64,000 bases of DNA from Suillus spraguei (lineage: Eukaryota; Basidiomycota; Agaricomycetes; Boletales; Suillaceae): contig JABCPU010000136.1 in NCBI GenBank assembly GCA_016800925.1, positions 62,001-126,000 on the forward strand. Direction: 5' to 3'. A program made the translations under genes and the position numbers. Shown in pieces: positions 23,022-31,650 of the stretch (positions are counted from its first letter, which is position 1; each line of letters opens with the position of its first letter). The notes below the pieces were generated by a model, which was not told the DNA's origin, made no database searches, and saw nothing but the letters and a program-made list of their open reading frames with translations.

Positions 23022-23230
23022 TCAAAAAACTGTCCGCATGAGTCACCATTTTGTGAGCCTTGTATCTCCACCATATCTCCACCGATTCCCACGGTGTAGG
23101 GCTCAAATGAAAGCCCTGAAGCCATACTACAATGTGGTATAAGCATGTTTTTGAGGCATTTGTTTGTTCTCACACAATATTATAGATAGTGAAAAATGCC
23201 AAAACATGCGGACAGTTTTTTGAGCCACTG
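23022..23230 (-). repeat. Right TIR of the Tc1 element
   Basis: Partner of 21638-21847. The inner motif lies at 23022-23040 and the outer motif at about 23204-23230. Confidence 0.92.
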
Positions 23231-23436
23231 TATAGGTAGATATGTGCGCACAGACCAGGTAACCGTGAGAATGTAACTGCGTATCCTAATAAGGAAGGCA
23301 TGTGTTGTACAGATGCGTTGAGCATATGAGTCGGAGTCATGTGATATGATATACAAGTAAGAAGATAAAGGGAAAATGAATAGGGGTACGTACAACTGTA
23401 ACATTACCCCCGTATTACATTGAAAGTCACCGACTT

Positions 23437-23991
23437 TCAAACATCTCTGTTGTCGCCATAGACGGGATCATAGTCGTCATAGTTAGCGACGTCTTCATCA
23501 GCGGCACTTCCTCCTAACATATAAGCCGTTTCCTCCTCCGCTAGAGTCCTTGCCCGTCGACCTTCTTTTTGTCGTCGACATCTAATAAGATACTGTTCCC
23601 ACCTACGCAATGCATCATAAAATCCATTGTCCTTCCAGGTAAGCGTAAACGGAGGTTCCCCAAGACGCTGAGGGCAATAAATGGACAGATGGGTAGGAGC
23701 GTGTCGCAGACAGATTTGGCATTGATAGTCGAGACAATTCTTCTGCCGATGTCCGATGATGCCGCAGAATCGGCATTTCATGTTTTCGTCAGTGTTAGAA
23801 GTGGACATGCGTAACGGTGATGGTGAGATGACGGGTTTAGGACTGACAGATCTGGCACACTTCTTCCCTTTCTGTCGTGTCATGCATTTTAAGGCGAAGG
23901 CATTGTCGCGTCGAAGCTGTGCCTGTTGTTTGCTGGTTAGCGTGTACGTGGATGCGGGGAGGTCAGGAGTAGTCCCTCGTTCAGCAACCAC
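23437..23991 (-). CDS. Gypsy accessory ORF, zinc-knuckle part
   Basis: Downstream of pol and ending 34 bp before the 3' LTR. It encodes a basic region (KCMTRQKGKKCARS) and a CCHC knuckle CRFCGIIGHRQKNC. This is followed by a second Cys/His cluster (YQCQICLRHAPTH...YCP) and an acidic C-terminus. The arrangement suggests nucleic-acid binding. Its frame overlaps the preceding ORF by 11 nt in a different phase, and in-frame coding-like sequence extends upstream of its first ATG (TSPSSSSELLVV). The two may thus be one ~460-residue protein split by a frameshift, or two overlapping products. It is separate from gag, which has its own knuckle at the other end of the element. Function is inferred from the motif only. 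Confidence 0.6.
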   Translation of the reverse strand: MVAERGTTPDLPASTYTLTSKQQAQLRRDNAFALKCMTRQKGKKCARSVSPKPVISPSPLRMSTSNTDENMKCRFCGIIGHRQKNCLDYQCQICLRHAPTHLSIYCPQRLGEPPFTLTWKDNGFYDALRRWEQYLIRCRRQKEGRRARTLAEEETAYMLGGSAADEDVANYDDYDPVYGDNRDV

Positions 23992-24829
23992 AAGAAGTTC
24001 GGATGAGGAGGAAGGGGAGGTGGATGTGAAGGTCGCGAAGTCGAGGACCGAGTGCTATTAATTCAGCAAGAGGAATCCCTAATCTTTTTGCAGCTTCACT
24101 CTGTTCTTCTGTACAGGGCTCGTACAACCATGCAGGATGATCATAAGAGACTACGACGGGAGGCGGTAAGGTCGGTTGTTCGATAAGAGATGGGGTTCGG
24201 GGGGAAGCGAGGTCTGCTTGTGTTTGTTGTAGGTCAATGATAGCTTCTTCGACTATATTTCTGGCTGTTCTGGTTTCAGCAACTGATTGCTGGATGGTTT
24301 CGACGACCGCATTGGTGAGCTGTCCGATCTCTTGGACAGCAGTGCATAAGCCAGCAAGGGCGTTAATACTAGAATACATGCGCGAAGAAGAGGGTGCTGG
24401 AATAGGAAGTGGCGTATCTTCCTGCGGAGAGGGAGGTCGAGCAACGCCTGCTCGACATTCGGCCACGATGTGAATAGCTTCTTCAACATCGTTTTTAAAA
24501 GAACTGGGAAGCAACAACATAGCATAAGAACGAATGCATTTTTGAAGATGTAAGAAGCGTTGACGATATGTAGCGTCTGTGGTTTCGTTGGCTGTGGCTT
24601 CAATGAGGGCGGCAGTACGGATAATGTTGACAAGGAGGAGGGCCGGGAAGGCACCTTTTTCTGTGAGGATTCTTTCAATTTCAAGGGCGTGTCCTTCACA
24701 TAGAAGGGCGGCTTCGATGTAGGAGGTGTTGTCGATTTCGGTGGTAAGGGTTCCGTAGTTTTCAGCATCAGAGTCAGAGTCATTGTTGGCAATGGTGATG
24801 GGGGTGATGTAGGCAGTGGGGAAAGACAT
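23981..24829 (-). CDS. Gypsy accessory ORF, N-terminal helical part
   Basis: A 282-residue open frame with an ATG at 24829, 54 nt after the pol stop and on the same strand. It is rich in helix-forming residues (TAVQEIGQLTNAVVETIQQSV, probably coiled coil) with a Pro/Ser linker (RPPSPQEDTPLPIPAPSSS). I do not recognise a domain. The helical part followed by a linker and then the CCHC knuckle of the next frame recalls a gag-like layout. This may be a duplicated or captured gag-like protein; that is inference. The C-terminal ~12 residues probably lie past a frameshift. Confidence 0.55.
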   Translation of the reverse strand: MSFPTAYITPITIANNDSDSDAENYGTLTTEIDNTSYIEAALLCEGHALEIERILTEKGAFPALLLVNIIRTAALIEATANETTDATYRQRFLHLQKCIRSYAMLLLPSSFKNDVEEAIHIVAECRAGVARPPSPQEDTPLPIPAPSSSRMYSSINALAGLCTAVQEIGQLTNAVVETIQQSVAETRTARNIVEEAIIDLQQTQADLASPRTPSLIEQPTLPPPVVVSYDHPAWLYEPCTEEQSEAAKRLGIPLAELIALGPRLRDLHIHLPFLLIRTSCGC

Positions 24830-24883
24830 TTCGATGGTGGTAGTTGATCAAGTGCTTTGTGCAGTTGGTTGACTGAAGGATAA

Positions 24884-27800
24884 TCAGAGGGCGTGTTGCT
24901 TCTTATAAGTATTCAAGATTTGAGCGGAGTTCTTCAAGTTCTTTTCTGGGAGCCATTCGTTGTCTCCTGATGAATATCCTTTCCAAGACACAAGATAGCG
25001 TTGGCAAGTACCGGTTCCTTTGTGAGAAAGAATTGCTTCTATTTCATATTCTTCTTCTTCTTCGATGATATCAGGTGGTGGTTCAGGGAAGTTCGGACCG
25101 TGTACATCCATTTCGCTATAGGACAATAAGACGGAAGCATGGAATGTAGGATGAATTTTCCACTGCGGGGGAAGTTTGAGTGTGAACGTGATGGGTGATA
25201 AGACGTCGATGATCGGGAAAGGTCCGTATCGCTTTGGCGCAAGTTTCCTTGATGGGAGTTTGAGTCTAAGATTGGCAGCAGATAGCCAAACCTTATCTCC
25301 GATCTTCCAGGGAATGTACTTATCTCCTCGGGATCGTTCGGCCATTGTTTGCATTGCAATGTTATGGCAGGCGATTGCTTCTTCTCTTATCTTCTGCAGG
25401 GATCATACTCGATCTTCTGCTGCGGGGACTGAGGAATCAGGGATAAGGTGAGGGATAGTGCGTGGTTCGTATCCCATCATCAAATAAAAGCATGATGCAT
25501 TCCTTGCATCATGTTTTCGGTGGTTATGGACGAATTCGGCAATTGGTAGATGTTCTACCCAATCTTCAGGGTTGTTGCGGCAATAGATGCATAGGTATGT
25601 TTCAAGTTCTTGATTAAGCCTTTCCATTTGACCATCGGTCTGAGGATGATAAGCTGTAGATGGAGCAATGACGTAGTCGAGAAGTCAGGCAAGCTCCTTA
25701 GAGAAGCGTGATAGGAACTGCGGACCTCGATCCGAGATAACTTTGTCATGGAGTCCAAATCGACGGTAAACATGTTTCAAGAATAGCTTAGCAATCCCTT
25801 CGGAAGTGACGGTTTTCAGACAAGGAATAATAATTACCCCCTTTGTAAGGCCATGGTCTACCACGACCATGATACTGTCAAAGCCTCCAGAGACAGGGAG
25901 GTCAGTGACAAGATCAACAGAGACCTGGGAAAAGGGGCAGGTCGCAGAGGAAGGTATCGGGGTAAGTGGAGGGTGAACAGGATGTGTGTCGGCTTTCATT
26001 TGCTGACAAAGTGCGCAACCTTCAACGTATTTCCAAATATAAGATCCCATAGCGGGCCACCAGGCTTCTCGTTTGATGAGTTCTTCAGTTTTTAATCTAC
26101 CGGGATGGCCCACAGTAGGATGATCATGGTACCGTTTTAGGATATCGGGGACAATGTGCCGGTGGAACGTAGGCACGATTCTTAAAATAGAGGACGTTCT
26201 CCTCAATCTTCCAGTCAGAGAGTGCCGACTTCATAGGGGGAAGGCACACGCCATCAAGGGCATCAGACGCCGTCTTGAAGACAGGGTCGTCGAGGGGGTC
26301 GGAAGACGATAAGACATCCTTCAGATCAGTATCGATAAGACAAACGAATAGAGCGTCAGGGAGGAGTGTCTGGTCCTCGTTATCATCTTTACCGGAGTCA
26401 TAGTCAGGCCGGCGAGATAGTGCATCAGGTACTGCCAGTTTAGTACCTGCAATGTGATGCAGTTCAATGTCGTAAGTAGACAAAATCAATTGCCAACGTG
26501 CTTGGTGATGGGTAAGCTTTTGTGCAGTTCTAAAGTAGAGAAGGTTCTTGTGATCGGTGAATACCAGGACAGGGTGTGGGTTTCCTTCAAGATAATGGCG
26601 CCATTCACTCAATGCCCGGATTACAGCAAGGAGTTCCCGATCAAAGATCTGATAATTGCGTTCTGCAGGGTTCAAAGACTGTGTGAGATAAGCACATGGG
26701 TGATAAACGCCGTTCTCGTCAGTCTGCAAGAGAACTCTGCCAGTTGCCACGAGCGAAGCATCGGTAGCAATAGCAAATTGTCGGGAAGGATCAGGGTTAC
26801 GGAGTACCAGTTGGGATATAAAGCGTCGTTTCAGTTCTTCGAAGGTGTCCATACATTCGGTTGACCAATTAAAGACCTTGTCTTTCTTCGTTAATTCGAT
26901 AAGGGGCCAGGCGATATCGGAGTAATGGGAAATGAACGTGCGGTAGAAGTTACAAAAACCGAGGAATGACCAAACATCTTTTACAGATTTCGGAACTGGC
27001 CATTTGGAGATTCCTTTAGTTTTGGCGGTATCCATAGCAACTTGTCCAGGGCGAATTATCATTCCGAGGTATTCCACTTCTTCTGCATCAAAGGTACATT
27101 TCTCCGGTTTCAAGAACAGGTGTTCTTTTCATATCTTCATCAAAACCCGTTTTGTCCATTCATGATGTTCTACCATGGTTGTAGAGAAAATTAGGATATC
27201 GTCCATGTAGATAACCATCCATCCTTCATTGATTTCCTGCTGGAAGGTACGATTCATGTATGCTTGGAAAGTTGCTGGTGAATTGCAGAGGCCAAAGAAC
27301 ATGACATTTGGTTCAAAAAGGCCGAATTCCGTAGTAAAAGCCGCTTTCCAGCGATCATCGGGATGGATGCGAATATTGTTATAACCGGACCGGATATCCA
27401 TTTTCATAAAGAACTGTGCGTTGTGAAGGCGTGCAACAAGGGAGATAGGGAGTGGGAGCGGATAGGCGTTCTTGACTGTCCAATCATTGATGTAGCGATA
27501 ATCTTGACAGGGACGCAATTCTCCACTCTTCTTCCCCACAAAGAAGAAGCCACTGGCTTGGGGTGACTTCGATTCTGAGATAAAGCCTTTTGCAACGTTT
27601 TCATCGATAAACGTTTTGACGGCAGCGCGTTCTTTTTCCAATAGCGGGTAAACCTTAGACGTGCGAGGGATAAAACCGGGTTTAGTATCGATCCGATGAT
27701 CAATACCAGGGCATTCTGGGGGTAATTTGTTTAATCCGTCTTTAGCAAAGACGTCTGCGAAGTCGTGTAAATAGTCTGGGACCAGTTCTTCGAAAGATTT

Positions 27801-28997
27801 CTTTTTCTTTTCCTTCTCATCCGTGGCGAATTCCTGAGCTTTGTTACTGTATTTCGGAGGAGGGAGCAGAATTGTGGAATAAGGAAGTTGTTCGAGTTGG
27901 GAAGTTCCATCATGTGTGAGAGGCGTGTCCATGGATACTTCTTCTATGATTCTCATGCTAACTCCATCGGTGTCATATTCCACTAGAAATTCTCCATCTC
28001 CAAGCTCGTAAGAGGAAATTTCTCGCACCTCTGGTGTGTGCCAGACATCTTGCATAGTGTTGAATTGGTCATCATCCTCTGTTGGGATCAACGAGGGCAC
28101 GGGTTCTTCTTCATCGGGGATTTCCTCAATTGAAGCCGAGGGAGTATGTTGAAGAGTTTTTGGGGGAACATAGAACTTGGATAGTTTTGGTACATTTGTA
28201 TCTCATCCAGGGATCTCTTCTTCTGCTTTCCTTTTTCCATACTTCTGTTCTTCTATTGGCCGTTGCTCAATAGGTTCTTGACCAATCCGATATTCGGGTT
28301 CAGATTTGTTCTTGCGCTTTTCTGCGCGAGGAATTGGTGATACCGCTCACGGTAATTGTACACGGGGAGTAGGGTCGATGGTGCTCGGAGTTTGTACTTC
28401 TGGTTCAGGGTCGTTGGGAATAGAAGGGATTACGAGGGATCTCGGAAGTCGGGAATGTTGCCATTTCTTAGAATGATAATTGAAGGCTGAGGGCAATCCA
28501 TTCTTCTTCCGATCCATATCCATATCAACTTCTATTTCATCCGATTTCGTTGTTCGGGGAAGGACTAGTGTTTCAGCAGCCCAATCTATAGTTGGGTTCA
28601 TTGCGCGTAACCACGGAATTCCCAGAAGGATTTGATCTCTTCTTCCTAGTTTGGTGATGTTGAATTCTCCATACATGGTTCGTTCATCGATTTTAACCAC
28701 TAGGAGACAGTAGTGTGTAATTGGTCCTCCTTTGATGAGTGTTCCATCTGATGTAGTAACTCGAAATGGTGTTTTGAGTTTTTGTCGTGTGATTTGATGG
28801 AGTTTCACAAACTCTTCGGAAATAAATGTTCCAGCTGCTCCTGAATCTATAACGGCAGTGGTGTCGACGGATTTTAAGCGAGTACGCGAGTGGAGAGTGA
28901 TAGGGACACAAAGTTCTTTTCTTTCACCTACAGCGCGTACAAGTCTTAGTAGTACATTGGGAGAAACATACGTTGAATCTTTGTTTCTCCAAGTCAA
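24884..28997 (-). pseudogene. Gypsy pol polyprotein, disabled
   Basis: One reading frame from 28997 down, broken only by point lesions. Domains in order: aspartic protease (VIDSGAAGTFI); reverse transcriptase with RPCQDYRYIN, MDIRSGYNNIRI, FGLCNSPATFQAYMN and the catalytic VIYMDDILIFS; RNase H (ATDASLVATG, FDRELLAVIRAL, VFTDHKNLLYF); integrase with zinc-binding histidines (HDHPTVGH) and CALC, then catalytic Asp in VDLVTD, Asp in ISDRGPQF and Glu in GQMERLNQE. The end is a chromodomain (YLVSWKGYSSGDNEWLPEKNL, about 24900-25060). In-frame TGA codons lie at 28347-28349, 28203-28205, 27129-27131, 25685-25687 and 25403-25405. A one-base frameshift lies near 26150-26170, between RNase H and integrase. 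The chromodomain marks it as a chromovirus, whose integrase tail usually targets modified histones. Confidence 0.95.
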
Positions 28998-29830
28998 AAA
29001 TCCTCAACAATCCTCCTTACAGTTTCTTCGTCCTCTTCTTCTTCTTTAACTTCGGTTTGTCGGAGCGGGGTTTTCTTCTTTTTGTCAGGACAATTATGAA
29101 TATGATGTCCTGTCTTCTTGCATCCAAAGCATTGTCCCTTCTTCATGCATTCGGATCTTTCCGTATCGGAGATTCGATCTACGACCATTGCATTGGAATC
29201 ACGGTTCGGGATGTACCGTGCATTTCCATAGTTCTTCTTCTTCTGTTGTGGAGCATGACATGTCCTCATGGCTTGAAGACGATGATGGGAATTGTCAATG
29301 GAAATGCATTGCAGCACAATGTCTCGGAATACTTCTGAGACATCTCCTAGCGTGAAGAGCTTTGTAAGGATACCCCAATTCAGGCCATCTTGGAAGAATT
29401 GGATCTTTGTTGCATTATCGGTGATTTGAGCCTTGGCTGCAAGTGCCTCGAAGTCAGCGATATAAGTATGAAGATCTCTGCTTCCTTGTTTGAGGTCCCG
29501 AAGTTTCATGAGTGCGGTCCCTTTGGTATCCACTGGGTCAAAAGCTTCTTTGAAGCTTTTCATAAAATCCAGCATTGTCCCATAACCAACTTTTTGTCCA
29601 GAGGTGTCGGTTGATTGAGCATGGTCAAGGAATTGCTCTTTCCAGGATTTGGTATTCCTTTCGGTCATAAAGGATGTTATGAAAATGATCTTCTGCTTGT
29701 CGGTGGTGTAAAGCTTTTCGTTGATGTCAAAGTGAAGATTGCATGACTGGATAAATTTGTGAGAATTGTTGCGATCTCCATCAAAAGCAGTTGGCTGGCC
29801 GATTTTGTATTCAAATTCTTTGGTCGTCAT
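28994..29830 (-). CDS. Gypsy gag
   Basis: A 278-residue capsid-type protein starting at an ATG 200 nt inside the 5' LTR. The middle fits the Retrotrans_gag fold (TMLDFMKSFKEAFDPVD, LHTYIADFEALAAKAQI). The C-terminus carries a CCHC zinc knuckle CFGCKKTGHHIHNC for RNA packaging, followed by Lys- and Glu-rich tails. It overlaps pol by four bases. The sequence at the gag stop is GAT TTT TGA, where a -1 slip on the T run reads straight into the protease frame. No internal stops are present, in contrast to pol. Confidence 0.92.
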   Translation of the reverse strand: MTTKEFEYKIGQPTAFDGDRNNSHKFIQSCNLHFDINEKLYTTDKQKIIFITSFMTERNTKSWKEQFLDHAQSTDTSGQKVGYGTMLDFMKSFKEAFDPVDTKGTALMKLRDLKQGSRDLHTYIADFEALAAKAQITDNATKIQFFQDGLNWGILTKLFTLGDVSEVFRDIVLQCISIDNSHHRLQAMRTCHAPQQKKKNYGNARYIPNRDSNAMVVDRISDTERSECMKKGQCFGCKKTGHHIHNCPDKKKKTPLRQTEVKEEEEDEETVRRIVEDF

Positions 29831-30029
29831 ATTTGGCGATTCGTCTGGTGAGTTATACTTTCTCGATGCCTACACGTGCTGTCTTGCTGTCCGTTAGGGC
29901 TTGTCTTCTGTCAGAGGGCTTCTCTTGACAATCAGTCTAGCGTACGCGTATGCTTATCTGCTTATCTAAGCAATCAGGGTTCGGGGTCGAAGACTGGATA
30001 GTCGACGATTTTGGTAGACTTTAATCTTT

Positions 30030-30503
30030 TGTTACGAACTGGGATGGCGTCACCAGCAACAGTGAAAAGACACAGACAGTCTGCTGGGAAGTTCTACAAT
30101 GTCCAAATAAGGACAATGTGAAAGTACAAGGAACACATTCCGAGTACGATCAAGGGTTCAGCCTCAAAGACAAGTCTAAGAGGTTCTACGAGAATAGAGA
30201 CTAAGGCTAAGGAGTGCTTAGACTTAGAGACGATTCAAGACGACTTAGGTTGGAGACCTAAGCGAAGGAGATTCCAGGTAAAACCCAGTAAGATTAAAGT
30301 AAAGTATCTACTACAAGTACACTGTGCTTATATAGGTAGATATGTGCACACAGACCAGGTAACCGTGAGAATGTAACTGCGTATCCTAATAAGGAAGGCA
30401 TGTGTTGTACAGATGCATTGAGCATATGAGTCGGAGTCATGTGATATGATATACAAGTAAGAAGATGAAGGGAAAATGAATAGGGGTACGTACAACTGTA
30501 ACA
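30030..30503 (-). repeat. 5' LTR of the gypsy element
   Basis: 474 bp, TGTTACGAACTGG to CAACTGTAACA on the plus strand. It is the uninterrupted copy and contains 'gcttatataggtag', the empty site for the Tc1 insertion seen in the other LTR. Confidence 0.97.
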
Positions 30504-30508
30504 ATAGT
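30504..30508. repeat. Target site duplication ATAGT (right)
   Basis: Identical to 21330-21334. Confidence 0.95.
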
Positions 30509-31550
30509 TCCTCTTTATTGCGTGGCCTGTTGTCAATGTAAGTATCTAAGAGACAATGTTTGAAAGATCATGATCTTACCTTGTGCTTGCTCGTCCTCCT
30601 CGGCAAGATGGTAGCGGACATTACAGTATGGTATAAGGAGTCCACAGTGTAGAGGGTAACCTGCGTCAGCTAGAAAATATTTTGCTGGGGGGATGTGAAG
30701 GTCCTTGGTACATGTGTCCTCGAAAATATGTGCATCTGTGGCAGATCCCTCCCAGCCAGTAAGGGCATATGTAAAATTCATTTCAAAGTCAGAGGCAAAC
30801 AGGCAGTTTTGAGAGATGAGGCCTTTGCAATCACGGTAGGTGGCACATTCAAGTGCAGGAGGTGTGGCATGGATATGGCTCCCGTCAAGTGCCTCAATGG
30901 CATTCTTAAAAAATGGCCAGAACTTAGGGTTCTGGCGAATTCTGCTAGAAACTGCCTCAACTGATGGCAGGTGGACATATTTTGAATAGAACAGCGGGGT
31001 TGACAAAATTGCAAGCATCCTGCGAAAGTATCTAGAGATATAGTGAGACAAATGAGCTGAATCCATGAGAATATGACACTTACTGAGAGGTTGTCTCATT
31101 GGAATGCTGAAATCTTTCTCTGATGTGCCAGATTGACAAGCCTGTGACAGCAGCATAGAGAAAAATTGCAAGTTGCTCTTCAAGAGAGACAAACTTGGAG
31201 TCAGAATACCCAAGGGTATGTAGTTCTGATATGAGCCCTGCAAAGACATGGGCATGCACTCCGAGCTCGCAACGAATGCATTCCGGATGACCAGTGAGTA
31301 ATTCAACGACCCACACTTCCCCAGAAAGCACTGATGTGTGGTAGGGTTCTGGGTCCCTTGGGTACATAGATGCTACAAGACTGCCGGATGCATGGATGAG
31401 AATGCTGAGTAGAAGTACTGCATACTGTATTATCTTATGATGAAGTTGAGATCAGTTTTGAAGATGGAGCCCTGGAAGGACTTCAGGTAAGAACTCCATA
31501 GCTATGATGATATGATTCACGAGCTCAGGGATCATAGCCTAGGATTACAT

Positions 31551-31650
31551 TCGAGCTCCGACTGGCCGAAGGAGCATGCCGGTGCCACTCACATTGCGCC
31601 AAATGTACATGTTGGCAAATATGCCCCAACATTGAGTTGCCAAACTGACT
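31551..31650 (-). repeat. Right TIR of the Harbinger element
   Basis: Partner of 19201-19300. Shared words include 'tttgccaacatgtacat' and 'gcaatgtgagtggcaccgg' read in the left-TIR orientation. Confidence 0.9.

Larger units (their letters stand above)
21638..23230 (+). mobile_element. Tc1/mariner transposon inserted in the gypsy LTR
   Basis: A 1593-bp element flanked by a duplicated TA (21636-21637 and 23231-23232), proven against the uninterrupted LTR at 30030-30503. It has long TIRs of about 210 bp (21638-21847 and 23022-23230). Each TIR carries the motif TCAAAAAACTGTCCGCAT at its outer end and a near copy, inverted, at its inner end. It encodes one open transposase. Structure and coding capacity look sufficient for an autonomous element, the youngest in this nest. 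Confidence 0.97.
21335..23403 (-). repeat. 3' LTR of the gypsy element, split by a Tc1 insertion
   Basis: LTR sequence occupies 21335-21637 and 23233-23403, totalling 474 bp. This equals the other LTR exactly once the Tc1 element and one TA are removed. It differs from the 5' LTR at four sites. Confidence 0.97.
21335..30503 (-). mobile_element. Ty3/gypsy chromovirus, full length, with nested Tc1 element
   Basis: A complete LTR retrotransposon on the minus strand, about 7.57 kb without the nested DNA transposon. The target duplication ATAGT is perfect (21330-21334 and 30504-30508). The two LTRs are 474 bp each, once the nested element is removed, and differ at four positions. Order in the sense direction: 5' LTR 30030-30503, ~200-nt leader, gag, pol (protease, RT, RNase H, integrase, chromodomain), an extra zinc-knuckle ORF, then a short 'acgggggtaa' polypurine-like tract just before the 3' LTR. 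No clear tRNA primer site (TGG...) follows the 5' LTR, so priming is unresolved. pol has five nonsense codons and a frameshift, so the copy is dead. Confidence 0.95.
20875..31367 (-). pseudogene. Harbinger DDE transposase, split by the gypsy insertion
   Basis: Read on the minus strand in pieces: exon 1 31084-31367, intron 31032-31083 (52 nt, GT-AG), exon 2 30580-31031, a probable 34-nt intron 30546-30579, then exon 3 from 30545 to the insertion point at 30504-30508. Exon 3 resumes at 21334 and ends at 20875. Motifs in order: an N-terminal helical region with SLEEQLAIFLYAAVTGLS, catalytic Asp in ALDGSHIHATPP, catalytic Asp in FLADAGYP, then beyond the insertion NLRHAMARNVIE with the catalytic Glu, and VFSVLKHRFRIL. 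Removing the gypsy element and one ATAGT copy restores an open frame across the junction, so this gene was the target. It is a DDE_Tnp_4-type nuclease. The 3' intron borders are less sure because an alternative acceptor would break frame. Confidence 0.88.
19201..31650. mobile_element. PIF/Harbinger transposon, interrupted by a gypsy element
   Basis: Bounded by ~100-bp terminal inverted repeats (19201-19300 and 31551-31650, about 90% identical) that begin AGTCAGTT(C/T)GGCAACT. It carries the two genes typical of the superfamily, facing each other: a Myb/SANT-like DNA-binding protein on the plus strand and a DDE transposase on the minus strand. Without the nested insertion it is about 3.28 kb, a normal size for an autonomous Harbinger. 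The flanking trinucleotides (ATA and CTA) do not give a clean 3-bp target duplication. Both genes are disabled, so it is not autonomous now. Confidence 0.9.

Noticed and set aside
29990..30029. tRNA primer-binding site next to the gypsy 5' LTR
   Set aside because: No TGG start or recognisable tRNA 3' end complement; self-priming cannot be shown from the sequence alone.
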